Assembly: GCA_030248195.1 (NCBI GenBank)
Contig: JASAND010028698.1
Location: forward strand, 1-64,000
Direction: 5' to 3'
Origin: Trissonchulus latispiculum
Taxonomy: Eukaryota; Nematoda; Enoplea; Enoplida; Ironidae
Length of the DNA: 64,000 nucleotides
The notes under the pieces are model-generated. The model ran no database searches. It saw only the letters and a list, made by a program, of their open reading frames with translations, and had not been told where the DNA came from. Within the stretch, counting starts at the first letter, position 1. Every line of letters starts with the position of its first letter. The translations under genes and the position numbers were made by a program. This document shows positions 31,429-50,367 of this stretch, piece by piece.

Positions 31429-32499
31429 ATGCTCCGCAGCCAAACTGAGCAGAGTAATAGCAATCTGTCATAGAGTGTTACAGTTTTTAAGTTGTTTATT
31501 TATATAAAATTAATATCATACAGGGTTTGTGTGTTTGTGGCCGAACGTTTAAGAGAATTCGTTCTCCTCACCGTTTAGTTTTTGTGTAGATGCACACGAT
31601 TTTGGAAATTACCAAGTATAACAAGACAGTAGACAATGCTTAGCCATCGGATTCTATTTCCTCGATCAAACCCCTCTAAAGAAACAGAACAGGTTTAAAT
31701 CTAAAGTTCAATATTGCGCTCCTGAACCATGTAGATATCCATGTATAAATGAAAGCGTCCTGTAATAGGCACTCACATTTAATTTTGCAGTTAATTTTCT
31801 GTGCAAATGCATCACCACCAAAGAAATATTAGTTGTTTCTGGCTGAAATTTGGCATACAGATGAAGAAGCTCAGAAAAAATTACCGCTAGCTGAACTAAA
31901 TGTTTGCCTATTTTATCCATATCAATCTAACGAGCGGGAACACATAGTTTTCAGCCATCTTAGTTGCTGTTACCAAGCGGGGGGCAGTAGTTATCGGATA
32001 AACGATAATTACTGCCCTGGGCGTGACTGAAATAACCGTATGGTAGTTTCGCTTGGGGATCATGTTTCTGTCCGTGATCTTCGTCTCCCCGCCTCTTGAC
32101 GGCGGTCTGCGGAGAGCACCACTTACAGGTCACGACGTGTACCTTAATAGTGGTTGGGCCCTGACCAAAAAAAGAACTAAATGTTTTTGAGCTCAAAAAG
32201 TATATATTTTACACTTAGAATTTGAAGGGTAGACCACTTGAAGCGAACACAAAATGAACAAGTATCCCCTTAATGGGGAATTAATTTTGCCCAGGCAGGT
32301 GAATGTGAGTCTTATCAGTCTCCATATTGCTTATTAGCTATATATTATTATACTGCTCTGATTTTTGTTGCATACGCAGTAATAATGCAGATTTGATTGG
32401 CAAAACCGACGCGGTCCACGAAGGTGGAGCCCGGTCGAATCGGACAGAAACTGATGGGTTGTTTTAAAGATTTGTATTATCGAAACGCTAGTTATTTTT
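31429..32499. other. Intergenic DNA, no gene seen
   Basis: Contains an imperfect inverted repeat GCAGTAGTTATC/GATAATTACTGC at about 31984-32016. No RNA gene or ORF is convincing. Confidence 0.4.
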
Positions 32500-32523
32500 C
32501 CTGCTGCGCCTCAGCGCAGCAGG
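32500..32523. repeat. Perfect 10 bp hairpin, loop CTCA
   Basis: CCTGCTGCGC, loop CTCA, exact reverse complement; same class as 5742, 15373, 29385, 42186 and 63548. Confidence 0.8.
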
Positions 32524-32808
32524 TCTTTTAAAGTGGTTCAGGTCGAGCTTCAGCACACATTTTGTTCATTAAACATGCATTTTACCATAAATACATGTGT
32601 GCAATGGTTTAACATAGCCATTATATGATTTCTATGTGGGTTTTTCTTTCGACAAACATCTACTGCTAATCCATACAATTACGCATATGTGTGTGGAATC
32701 ATTCGAAACCGGAAAATTTCTGCTTTCTTAATAATGACTACTAAAGTGTTTTAACTGACACCACAATTCTGCGCTTCTTGAATTAATTTCTTAAAGCAGA
32801 GAATGCTG

Positions 32809-33480
32809 GGATCTTTTCCACAATCCCTCCCTCAAAACAAAGTGGTTGGATTGGGCTTATTGGATGATTGAAATGCGTTCATATTTTGGTAGGGTGGTAC
32901 CTGAGGCTCAGTGATTTCAAAATTTTGGTAGGGTGGTACCTGAGGCTCAGTGATTTCAAAAATGTAAAAAAATTTCAAATTTTTAAAAAAATTTTAAATT
33001 TTTGAAATTTCAAAATTTAAACTTTCTTTACATTTTCCGATAGAATCGATGATGGTAAGTATTTTCCCTTCTTGCACCAACATCTGAAAATGCTTCCTGC
33101 GATCTGTACAGCGGTTCTAACTGTAAAGATCAAAGGAAAACGCCTCCTGTATATATACAACAGTAATCGTGTTCCTATTGGCGGCAAGTTCTTTTGATCT
33201 TGGCAGTTAGATCCGCTGTAGAGATCGCAGGAAGCATTTTCAGATGTTGGTGCAAGAAGGGAAAATACTCACCATCGTCGATTCTATCGGAAAATTTAAA
33301 AAATTTTCAAACTTTGAAATTTTAAAAATTTTAAACTTTTTAAAAATTTGAAATTTTTTACATTTTTGAAATCGCTGAGCCTCAGGTAGCACCCTACCAA
33401 AATATGAACGCATTTGAATCACCCAATAACCCCCAATCCAACCTGTTTGTTTTGAGGGGGGGGGATTGTGGAAAAGATCC
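32809..33480. mobile_element. Long near-perfect palindrome (foldback), about 670 bp
   Basis: Left arm (32809 to about 33138) and right arm (about 33189 to 33480) are reverse complements with few differences around a 50 bp loop. Outer ends read GGATCTTTTCCACAATCC and its complement. The left arm has a 36 bp tandem duplication of TTGGTAGGGTGGTACCTGAG and neighbours that the right arm lacks. No ORF. It could be transcribed into a hairpin RNA. Confidence 0.85.
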
Positions 33481-33725
33481 GAATGCTGTCTCCTCTTATT
33501 GCCTTCTTAACAAAAAATTAGGATTAAATCATGGACGAATGTTAATTTTTTCTGCCACCAGCAGGCAAAACTACTAATTGCACAATGTTTTGCAGAAAAT
33601 TTTACTGTATCTAAGCAATTGCCATCTCACTTAAAAAATATTGACTGCGCAGCAGGTTTATAATTTCATAGAATATTTATCTGGCGTAAACTAAATCTTT
33701 TGCACACAATATTGCTTGTTATAGA

Positions 33726-34286
33726 TTATTTAGCTTCTTTATCTCCGTAACTCCAGTTTAGGCTTAACGCACTTTTCCAGCTCGGTAATTTACGTGTAAC
33801 CAGATCATGGTCTTTTCTGGTGTCCACCATTAGTATATACGCAATTTCTCGAAGCTTACGCAATAGAAATAAAACTTGGTGGTACTGTGATTTCTTATGA
33901 TCCTTCCCATAGAAAGCTAACACAAAGCATACATGTAGACTTGATGCATAGAGAGACATGTTCAGAAGCATTATTAAATGATAAATGACGTTTGGCTTGG
34001 AAGACCTCATTTGCATATTTACTGTTTCGACTTCTGCGAGAACAAAATTTAATTCTGAACAGGTTACAAAGCAGTGAAAAGGGAAACCCTTCAAGCCGAA
34101 AATTTCTACTGGCCAATTTTGGCCAGCGTACCACCCGCCTGGAAATATCTCTCCAGTTAGATGTATGTGTTCAACATAGCACAAGAAGATTACTAGCGTA
34201 AATAGGGTCGAGTCATTACAAAGCTTCCGCCTCCGGCGGAATAAAAATGTTACCTCATTGAGCCATAGGTTTGCAATAATGGGCAT
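33726..34286 (-). CDS. Unrecognised 186-codon open frame, doubtful
   Basis: An ATG-started frame on the - strand, longer than expected in this A/T-rich DNA. I recognise no family. The predicted protein is hydrophobic in the middle (VIYHLIMLLNMSLYAS, VCFVLAFYG). Its N-terminal RRRRK comes from a TTCCGCC-TCC-GGCGGAA hairpin at about 34228-34244, which suggests repeat origin rather than a gene. No neighbouring exons were found. Treat as hypothetical. Confidence 0.15.
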   Translation of the reverse strand: MPIIANLWLNEVTFLFRRRRKLCNDSTLFTLVIFLCYVEHIHLTGEIFPGGWYAGQNWPVEIFGLKGFPFHCFVTCSELNFVLAEVETVNMQMRSSKPNVIYHLIMLLNMSLYASSLHVCFVLAFYGKDHKKSQYHQVLFLLRKLREIAYILMVDTRKDHDLVTRKLPSWKSALSLNWSYGDKEAK

Positions 34287-34498
34287 TTATAGTTTGAATG
34301 GATTCTAAAAGATTAAGTAGTAAGAAGATCGGAACAATTTGAAAGACAAGAGGACTAAACGTTAAGCATTATCATCCACTAATGATCATCCGCTTCACCA
34401 ATCCCATATTCGCTCCTTACACACATATGACACGAAGATTTTGTGGATAGATTTTGTATGTACGCATACAAAAGGCATCAAAATTAAGTCATCAAGCA

Positions 34499-34606
34499 AT
34501 TATTTTAATCCAAAATCTGGATTAAATATTTTTGCCCTGCAAACTTCATCATATTTTAATCCAAAATGTGGATTAAATATTTTTGCCCTCCAAACTTCAT
34601 CAGATC
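34499..34606. repeat. Two-copy 54 bp tandem repeat
   Basis: TTTTAATCCAAAATCTGGAT followed by TAAATATTTTTGCCCTGCAA, then a second copy 54 bp on with a few substitutions. ATCCAAAAT.TGGAT is itself a small inverted repeat. Confidence 0.75.
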
Positions 34607-37600
34607 GGAAGCATCGTCGCAGCAATTGGAACTGTTTGAAGAAATGTCCCTGAGGACGGAAAAATGGCTTGTAGCCTTCGTTACTCACGTTTTTCACTAA
34701 AATAGTTGTTGTAGCATGAACTGTTACTTCCGATACCAATGCAAGCTGGCAGTTTTTCTGTCGGCACAATTATTGTACATTATTGTACATTTTTCGTCTG
34801 TACCTATTTCATAAATTGTTTTGTAATAGGTTTAGTGTTACGGCCCATGTCAAGATAAAAGTTAGAACCCCCAGAACCCCCATCAGAAAAAAGGAGGTTC
34901 TCAAATTTTTTTCATGCGTTTGCATCCAGGACTTTGATTTGTACGTGACTACGTTGCGGATCCTTTCCTTCAGCAGGTACTTCAGCAGACATGATATGTT
35001 TATAATATGTATATATGTACGTATCTCAGTCATCAAATTTGTAGCATAGAACCGGGGTGTACTGGGGGGGGGGGGTCTCCTGGCTTTTCTCATAAACTTG
35101 GACTGAAAACTCTGTGTATGAAACATCCAATATCCACAATATGGGTATCAATCGAAAGCTGGTGACCGTTAGCTGCTACATACGAGTTGGGCTTGCTTTT
35201 GTACTGTTCATAATCAATTTTTTATTTGGGCAAACATATTAGTACCAGCTATGCGGTTACTGATATCAATTGATCGTTTGATTGCTTGCACAAACATTAA
35301 ACTATGTCAATGATAAAATCACATAGCTTGTTGTTAGCTTGCGAGCATTTATATTTGCGCTGTCGGAAGGTTGCTATTTCTTCGCCATGTATGAGTCATG
35401 GGAATATGCCAGATTCGCTGGCGCCAAATATCCCAGTGTGTGTGTTATTCTAGCTGGGTAGTGGGTCCATGGATAAATATCCGCTTTTCATATATTTATC
35501 GCACTGTTTGTGCAGTGCATCCCCAGACCAATTTTTAGCATCCAATTAATTTCCAGTAAGTGAAGTATCTAATATCTATCGCTCTCCTTCATTTAAATAT
35601 GAAAAAAACTAACCAACCAACAGCCAAGACATACAAATTAGTTGTTACTTCATTAGTTTACCTTGATTTCCTAATTGGAAACGTCCCTGAGACTGTTCGA
35701 ATCTTTGCTGTCGCGAAAATAATTTTTCCTATGCACAATTCATCCAATTTCACATTGTCCTTCTTATTTTAGGTGTCAAAAATTACGTTAAAACTAAATC
35801 AATCTAAAAAATCCAAAACATAGCTTTCCATTGAACAGTCGTTCTCATCAGTACTCGACCAAAACTCCCTAATCGTATATATGGCCGGTTATTATCGGAG
35901 ATTCCCTGGGTCTTGCTCTTCAGGAAGAGCAATCTTTACATTAAATACAAAACGGTTCTACTTTAAGTCAATGCTTGGTAACAAAAAAATAACAACAGTT
36001 TCTACATCAAGTTCAGAGTAAACTCTGCTGCCATTAATTTGACCAGAACATGAGAATAGCAGTAATTCCATTTTACTGAAAAATCAAACGGGGCAAGATT
36101 ATAAGTAGCAGAAATTGCTTTTACAGCAACTGATAATAGTCGCAGGATATTGAACTATATACAAATCAAAGTTTGCCGAAACTATGTATTTCTGTCGCCA
36201 TTTAGAAATATCAAATACTAAATTAGTTTATTAAAGCTGGGCGAAAATTTTGTTACTCCGAACTCACTACTCGATCACTCGTGATTATCTCCTTATAATA
36301 TTCTCAAAATCAGATTTAACATTAGAGAAATCAAATTACAGAAGATTAGCACAGTCTTTTGATAAGTCTTTCTTGAACTACGCTTCAAACTTTTATTTAT
36401 ATACTTAGTAAGCAACATTCGTGATGGGAGGAATAGATGGTAATATTATGTGAACTTTCACCCGTGTCAGTTTTTTTGCAATTACACCTTTTACGCATAT
36501 GTATTTCAGTGCGCGTCCACGCTGTACATTTTCTAACACGATGCGCGCACACGCAGTACATTTTCCAATGCGCGCCCACGGTGTACATTTTCTAATTCAG
36601 TGCGCTTACACGCAGTACACTTTACAATGCGCGCCCACGGTGTACACTTTTAAAATACGCGACCGGGCTAGGGCCAGGCCGGGTTCTGACGAAACAGGTC
36701 CCGACGACAACACTTAACCTAAGGCCCTCGCGAGCTGACCCCCACGTTCAGATTAGGTTATTTCATGTCATAAACTGCTATACGGTCCCTTTCAAGTCAG
36801 TTCTGCCTATTAGAGTAACCATCCAAAATGAGTCATGGTTTGGTAGGGACTAGAAGGGGGGCGCGTCTTCCGGAGTTGAGTAATAAGGCTTAATCAATAG
36901 CTTCCAAGCTCCAAAAGACGCCTTTACATTAGAGCTTTCCTTTCCCCCAGTTCACATCTGTTACTCAGCTTAGGCAACATCCTAGAACCGTTCTGACTTA
37001 GCTACCATATAACGATATATATATATATATATCGTGTTTAGAGTAGAATATTATATGTAGGCTATGCACCCATCCTTTATCACATAAAGCCACCCTATAA
37101 TTCCAGCATATAAGGGGGTCTATTCCGTCCCTTGTTAGCCTATGCCGAAGCCAATAGGTGTATTTGAAATTTTGTTTGAACCCCAGGAATCTCAATACAA
37201 GCACTCCCCGAACTGGAAATTAGGTGTAAATTTGATGAAGCAAACTCTGATTCAAGCAGTCAATTCTCGTTGCTAAGGAAACAGCCCCCACCCAACGAAT
37301 GAAATATGGAAGATTTTAAAATTCAAAGACACTCCACATTCTAGCACAAAATGTGGCGCTATTTTGACAGAAACTAGACATCTATTTTGCAGTGATAGTA
37401 TACAAATTATATGGCTAGAATTTAACTACGGGTACCCCTTTTTACAAGGTCGGCCTTTGAAATACGAAGAATTCAACTCATGTATTATTCAACTGAGTAC
37501 AAACACAATTGTTGCATTTAAAATTTCAGTCATGACTAGGTACTGTCTGCCCGTCAGAGATGAATAGGACTTAAAGCGTATATACTACACAAGCTCAGAA

Positions 37601-39450
37601 TTTGTCAGCTCTAAACATTTTTGCATTTTACACCAAAAAATTAGTTGACACTGAATGTCTTAGCTGGTCTAGACTATGTATTTTGAAAAAATTTATGACA
37701 CCATTAACATTAATGTAAAGGAATAAAGATTAGCTACTGTGAACTGAACTTTCTGAACATGGATTTTCTTCAGTTAACTCATTTGTGATCAGTTATATGT
37801 ATGGATATAGATTAAATTATCTCCTAACCAACTAAAGTTATACACAACCAGAAAGATTTCCGAGATTATACACTGTTAAAGCCACAACGACTTATAACTG
37901 CACCAAATACACCAACAAATAACACATGAGTGACATTCAAAAAACGACGTATATAGGCAAACGCAAAAGCAGAAAGATAAAAAGACAAAAATGAGATACC
38001 ACAGGACAGACCTCCCAAAAACGTTAAAACAAACGTTTCGCTTCGTTGACCTGAAACGTTTCAGCGAATCCACTGTAAACCCAAAAGCCAAGTTTTCCAT
38101 GTTACAGAAGTCATCCATTACAAAATCAGAGTACCTAAATGCGTAACTAATTGATGGTTGCAAATAAACCATCAAAAACCTCCTTAATTGTAAAAATAAA
38201 AACTGATACATCATACAAGTATAATATGCTGCAAGCTTATGGCAGGATAAGCAGTAACGAAAATAATATACCAATGCGACTACGTACTAAATATACGTAA
38301 TATACATGTAATATACTTGCTAATATAGTACTAAAATTTTAGAGCAGTGCAACCGAATATTGCTCACTTTTGAAACAAAGCATAACTGCCCAAAGCAAGA
38401 TTTAGTATTTTCTTCTGCCGAATAAAAAACACACACAGAAGAACCGCGCATTTAAAACAACACGCTACAAAATAAAAACATACATATTGTGTATGCATAA
38501 TTAACAGTAAAAAGCAATTAAAATGCCTACCGATGCGCCAAAGAAAGCTAAATGTAAAAGTTGAAAACATTTTCAACATAAAATCTTACACAAAAGACAT
38601 TCCGTTTCTTAAAAAACCAACCGGCAAATGACATTCCTTACCGTTCAGGCATTATGCATTCAAAAACCAACAATATAACAGTGCAAGAAGAGTAACGTGG
38701 AGGTGGTACAGCAAATAAAAGCAATAACATTTTGATGAGACGATCAGAGGAAAGACTTCACTTCACCAAAGATGAAAAGAAATGCGATTTGAAAAGAGTA
38801 CGAGAATGCGTAAAGAAAGATTGTTCAGCCAATCCAGCAAAACACGACGTATTAAAGCAAATTAAAAGCAGCAGATAAGCTTGAAGAATTACGCAAAACA
38901 AATGTTAAAAGTACGTAACACTTTCACAGCTAAGACCAGAAAAATAATCAGATACATAGAAAGCAAGTCAAAAAAAGGGAACAAAGAGAAAAGTAGCTCA
39001 TTTAGTGTGGCTTTGTGTGGTATTTGTTTCGCTCTCAATCAGAATTTTCATTTCTAATATTCTTCGCCGGCTTCTTCGCCCTCAACCGAATCAATACCAA
39101 CCTGAAACATTGACAAAGAACAAAAATAAAAATGCAAGTAGAAAAACAAAATACCCTATTGCATCATTAAACAGACACAATTATCATTTTCGAAGGCTAT
39201 ACAGAAATTATCTCTGCAACATGGGCGTATCCAGGGGGTGGTGAACCCACCTTTTCAAAAATGCTTTGAAATGTTCAGCTTTTTTGGCACAAATTTGATC
39301 ATTTTTTGTAAAAAAACTACGTCTGAACCCCTCGCGTTTTCGCCATCCTTTTCAAAATCATGGATATGCCCCCAATTTTGGGTAACCCTCCCCCTCGACG
39401 GGGGATCCCTAAACTATGGAGTAAAAAGCCAGGCCCTGAGAGTACGCAAA
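34607..39450. other. Intergenic DNA, no gene seen
   Basis: A/T-rich sequence. The - strand frames at 37876-38274 and 38364-38579 are rich in Phe, Cys, Tyr and Leu and look like chance frames. A minisatellite is at 36509-36655. 39220-39420 has a GGGCGTATCCAGGGGG start like an element end, but no partner was identified. Confidence 0.5.
36509..36655. repeat. Dimeric minisatellite (32 + 27 bp)
   Basis: Alternating units TGCGCGTCCACGCTGTACAT and TGCGCGCACACGCAGTACAT, with spacers of different length, give a 59 bp higher-order period, two and a half times. Confidence 0.75.
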
Positions 39451-39453
39451 ACG

Positions 39454-40693
39454 TAAGAAACAAAAATGCTCCTCTGGAGCATGAAAAAAGTAATATGGGT
39501 GATGGTGAGGTTGCAAAATCAAGAGAGGATTAGTGTTTAAAATGTTTAATATGGGGCTAGGTTCAAAAATAGAAGAGGACTAGGTTGTGAGCGAATTAAT
39601 ATGGGCACAGCTTCGCCGAACAACCCATATTCGCGGTTTATAAATGTATAGCAGTATGCATATCCATCCACGCTACGTTTATTTTATAGTGCAATGCATA
39701 AATAATCTACTGCTACGTATTCGAGCTTTAATTTTAGCAAACTTTTTCTTCGAGAAACGTTTTATACTAACCAGTGCGTTTTATTCATTTATACGGAAAA
39801 TTTATATTTCAAGAATAATCTTAGGACTCTGACCTTCTATTTCCTCCCTGCTTGAACCAATAGCCTTAACATCATGTCCTTAGATCTCTTCTCGTTGCTT
39901 GCCGCAGTTCAACCCGACCTAATGATGATAATTTACGCACATATATACGTATTCCTAGCAAGTCTAATAGAGTACGTATATATATGCAAACAACTGTATT
40001 CAATGAGTACGTATTCAACTTCTTAAATTTCTTATAACTGACTGAAATTGATAGCTCTGTATGCGACAAAAGCTAAGACGAAGCGTGAAATCCCGCGAAT
40101 ATGGGTTGTTCGGCGAAGCTGTGCCCATATTAATTCGCTCACAACCTAGTCCTCTTCTATTTTTGAACCTAGCCCCATATTAAACATTTTAAAGACTAGT
40201 CCTCTGGGTTTACTTTAGGCGAAAAAAAGTGGGGGGGGGGAAAGTGGGGGGGGGAGGTCGAAAAGTGGGGGGGAGAAATAAAATGGGCAAAAAATGCCAA
40301 AAATACCGTATAAAAAGCCTGTTTTCTACATATACTGCTATAACTAAGCTTAAAAGTGCTCAAAAATTGTGTTTTAGCACCAAAAAAGACGATTTTTGAC
40401 AAAAAATTCCGGCGAAGCCGGAAAATTTTTGAAAATTTTGACCAAAAATCCTAATAATTTGGCATTTTCTGGGCACCCTATAGTGAGTGGGGGGGGAAGC
40501 CCAAAAAAGTAGGGGGGGGAACGAGTGGGGGGGGGGGGGAGGTGCTCGAGTGGGGGGGGAACCCAAAAAGTGGGGGGGGCGCCCCCCCCCCGCCCCCCCA
40601 GTAAAATAAACCCAGGTCCTCTCTTGATTTTGCAACCTCACCATCACCCATATTACTTTTTTCATGCTCCAGAGGAGCATTTTTGTTTCTTGT
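39454..40693. mobile_element. Foldback element B, interrupted by a G-rich MITE
   Basis: Arms 39454-39636 and 40093-40693 are reverse complements once the MITE at 40204-40615 is removed. Outer end AAGAAACAAAAATGCTCC followed by a TCTGGAGCATG hairpin tip; inner end GAACAACCCATATTCGCGG. Arms consist of repeated AATATGGG...AGGTT...AAGAGGAC blocks, as in element C (53587). The loop is 456 bp without coding content. Confidence 0.85.
40204..40615. mobile_element. G-rich MITE (copy 5), TSD GTCCT
   Basis: Begins CTGGGTTTACTTTAGGCG and ends GTAAAATAAACCCAG. Exact GTCCT duplications at 40199-40203 and 40616-40620, confirmed by the uninterrupted opposite arm of foldback B. Internal hairpin TTCCGGC-GAA-GCCGGAA at about 40407. 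Confidence 0.9.
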
Positions 40694-40924
40694 CCTTCTG
40701 TCCTTTTAAAGATTCTCCTCCAAACGTCTAATGCATCATGGCATTGCGCTATCCGTGTAAGCATACGCAACCTGCAAATCAGGCTCAGTAAGCCATGACA
40801 GCAGTGATCCAGTTAACAATTAGTTCAGCAATTTAGGACCACCACTGGAACCCCGACTCACAGGTCTCCGTGGTCAGGGCTCACATGTACTGACTTCGAT
40901 AGTATGCCTATCGTTTACCACCAC

Positions 40925-42217
40925 CAGCACCGCCGACTTACTATAAATAGGTAACCGCCAAAGGGCCGAAAAAAGCTGTCTTAGGGAGTTTGACCACTGG
41001 TCAGTAGGCCACCTAGACCGTAGTGACCGGTGGTCACTTCCATCGATTTCCGCAATATGCCCTTTGAAACGAGCGTAGTCGATTTACTATATATGCCCCC
41101 GACCAAAACGCCGAGAAACGCAGTTTTAGGCCGTTTGACCAGTGGTCACTAGGCCCCATAGGCTGTAGTGACCAGTGGTCACTTCCGTCGGTTTCGGCAA
41201 TATGCCCATTGAAACGAGCGTAGTCGATTTACTATATATGCCCCCGACCAAAACGCCGACAAACGCAGTTTTAGGCCGTTTGACCAGGTGGTCAATAGGC
41301 CCCATAGGCTGTAGTGACCAGTGGTCACTTCCGTCGGTTTCGGCGATATGCCCATTGAAACGAGCGTAGTCGATTTACTATATATGCCCCCAACCAAAAC
41401 GCCGGAAAACGCTGTTTAGAGTGAGTTTTCCCAACTTTGACCCTGGGCGAGGAACCACGGGAGCCATGCTGACCAGTGGTCACTTCGGGCGGTATCGGCA
41501 GTATGCTCATCGTTTTCAGCGACCCCGATTTACTACGTATGTGTGGGTACCACCCCGAGGCCGAAAAATGCCATTTTTAGTGACTTTTAGGCCATTTCTA
41601 GTAAAAGTGGGACTTAAAAACTTTTCGCCAAAACAGGCCAAAAAATGCAAAGTTTGGGCCCATCTCCTGGAAGCTAGAGAGCAAAATTAAAAAATCCCCG
41701 CTCGTTACTTTATGCACCCCTACTGGTAATTTTCAACAAAAGATACTAGACCTCTCCAGCGTCTACCCAGTTCTAGAAAAGTGTGACCAAAATTTGCGAA
41801 AAATAGCGAAAGTCCGACTTTGGGACCTTGGCACAGAGCCAAAATTGGCCAGGTGCCAAAATGACCAAAAAAGGTAGCATGGGGGGATCCTGTCTACCAA
41901 CATATAATAGTAGTATGGTGCCAAAATGCCCACATCGTTCCAACACTTAGCCGTAAAATGCATTTCCAATAAGCGTTATTCACCGAGAAAAAAAACAAAC
42001 GCACGGTAACTATCGCCTAGTGCAAAAATTCGAAGTTTCGAATTCGAACCAAAAGTATGGTGGTACTTGTAGTACTACTCGAGTTGTTTACGATGGTAAC
42101 CTTTTTACCACTTCCGAACCTCTAATTAGCTGGCCCTAGGCCAACACGGTCTCCAGGGGGCCGCGCAGACGCCTTTACACCCATATTATGTAGGGGCGCT
42201 ATCGCGCCCCTACATAA
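40925..42217 (+). mobile_element. Hairpin-tailed element, copy 2
   Basis: Same plan as 13990-15404. It has three to four tandem units of about 145 bp with TGACCAGTGGTCACTTCC and ACGAGCGTAGTCGATTTACT, a body with GCTCATCGTTTTCAGCGACC and TTGGCCAGGTGCCAA, then ACACGGTCTCCAGGGGGCCG and the terminal hairpin at 42186-42217. Left boundary approximate. Confidence 0.75.
42186..42217. repeat. Perfect 14 bp hairpin, loop TATC
   Basis: Identical stem and loop to 15373-15404, at the same place in the second element copy. Confidence 0.9.
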
Positions 42218-43158
42218 CATTAACATATATACAGTTTGAATGCTTGAAATGTTTACAAATGCTCTTGAAAGAAGATGAGAACAAGATGAACTCAAAGACT
42301 TCAAAAAACGAGATGCAAGCCCATAATATTCAGCCGAGTAGTTCCAACTTGTTTGCCAGCTAAGCTATCCTCCTAGCTAACTAGATCATCTCAACCAAAG
42401 CTATACAATTCTTAAAATGTAATAACTTCCTCCTTCTATGCGTTTATTGCAATTTTTTCCGAGTCCAATCAAAGGCGTTTAAACTCCCCCTGTGTAACTT
42501 ATCAAAAAGGGACTATATAAAGCACACGTATGTTTAAGCTTAGTGTCAAATTTCTATACCTTGCCTAAAACGGTATAACTTATATACGTCTACGGTATAT
42601 CTTATATAAGTCTGCAAAAAATCAAGATCTTGGGAGGTCAGTGAGAGTCCCTTTAATAGAAGCAAGACACCGTGCGCCTGTATCCTAAGGAGTTAATTAA
42701 GCCTAGAATTATGGCACGAAATTTCCGTTCCCCCATAAACTAAAAATATAATATGCGTATAGACGTATTATCACAGTGGAGCTAGTTATTGAACCATAAA
42801 CTAAAAGGTGAGGACCGGGGAGATAGAGCAACTGGGAAACCTAAGAAAGAAAGTGTATACGTTAAGTGTCAAGTTAAAGGGTGGATAACTTATGCATTCG
42901 AAACTTAGTATTATTATCTAAACTGTACGTACCCGTAGTCTATACAGTAGGTCAAGCGCTAACAACAGCGAACAGAAAAACTAATGTTAAATAGCCTGCT
43001 CGGGACTAATGAGCAACGGAAACCTAAGGAACAACACACATGCCACATCCTCAAATTTTGTGAATTAAAACAACACGACACATGGAACAAATATATTATA
43101 TATACATTGTATCCAGCAAGATTGACTTGACAATCTATCGATATTGATAAAATATTGA
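42218..43158 (-). other. Probable alpha-tubulin 3' flank
   Basis: Non-coding. On the - strand a polyadenylation-like AATAAA lies at 42443-42448, about 710 bp after the stop codon. No exon encoding an acidic Glu/Gly-rich tail was found here. Confidence 0.35.
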
Positions 43159-49617
<6,459 letters not shown>

Positions 49618-50072
49618 AATTAACCAAATATATAGTTAAAGACAGGCTAAAGAGGGATAAAAGTAGATTTGAAAAGTAAGCATATACTACTTAATATTAA
49701 GTCAATGATAGAATACTTAGCTTGAGTACATGTAGTAAGAAGAGAGACACTAATGCGTCAGCTAACAGCAGAATACTTTAGCAAACACAAACTTTTAGCA
49801 TGCACACATTATACAGACATAGATGCGTAATTTAGTAACACACACATACGTGATATTATGTCCATATATAAAGGCATGTACGCATTTATATGATAAAGCT
49901 TAGGCTAACTCTGACACTCCTCAAACAAATGACAAAATATCGACAACTTTGCTTTGACTAGACGTGCCTGCCTAGACTAAAGATAGATTCGCAAAGCTGA
50001 CACCGCTTACTCAATCACACAGCGAGGTTTATAATTTAAGATCGTATTCACAGGTATATAATACGTACGTAA
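49618..50072. other. Intergenic DNA, no gene seen
   Basis: A/T-rich. It may contain the tubulin 5' UTR and promoter; no clear TATA box or initiator could be assigned. Confidence 0.35.
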
Positions 50073-50346
50073 CAGGGCATTTTTTTAAGAATTTTTTTGG
50101 GGAGGGGGGGGGGGTTCCCGGGGGTGGCCCCCGCCCCGGGCCCGAGTGGGGGAAGAAATTTTCGGGGGATTTTCCCCCAAAATGAGCCAAAAATTGGTAT
50201 TTTTGGCGTAGTCAGCACGTAGAAAAAAGTTCAAAAACACCTGGATTTAGGCACTGAAAACATCCCGGGAAGGGCAATTTGGGGGGGGGCGGAGGCATCT
50301 TCGGAGGGGAGGTCGATTTCAAGGAGGGCCCCTGTAAAAAACCCTG
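50073..50346. mobile_element. G-rich MITE (copy 7), TSD CGTAA
   Basis: Begins CAGGGCATTTTTTTAAG and ends TGTAAAAAACCCTG. Exact CGTAA duplications at 50068-50072 and 50347-50351. Long G and C runs inside. Confidence 0.8.
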
Positions 50347-50367
50347 CGTAAAAAATCATAGGGGTCC

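Noticed and set aside
37876..38274. A 132-codon Cys/Phe/Tyr-rich membrane-like protein on the - strand
   Set aside because: Typical chance frame in T/A-rich DNA, with no homology or neighbouring exons seen.
42421..42480. A hidden last tubulin exon (IEGGSYY on the - strand)
   Set aside because: Only a few residues resemble an acidic tail, there is no good acceptor and the composition does not fit.
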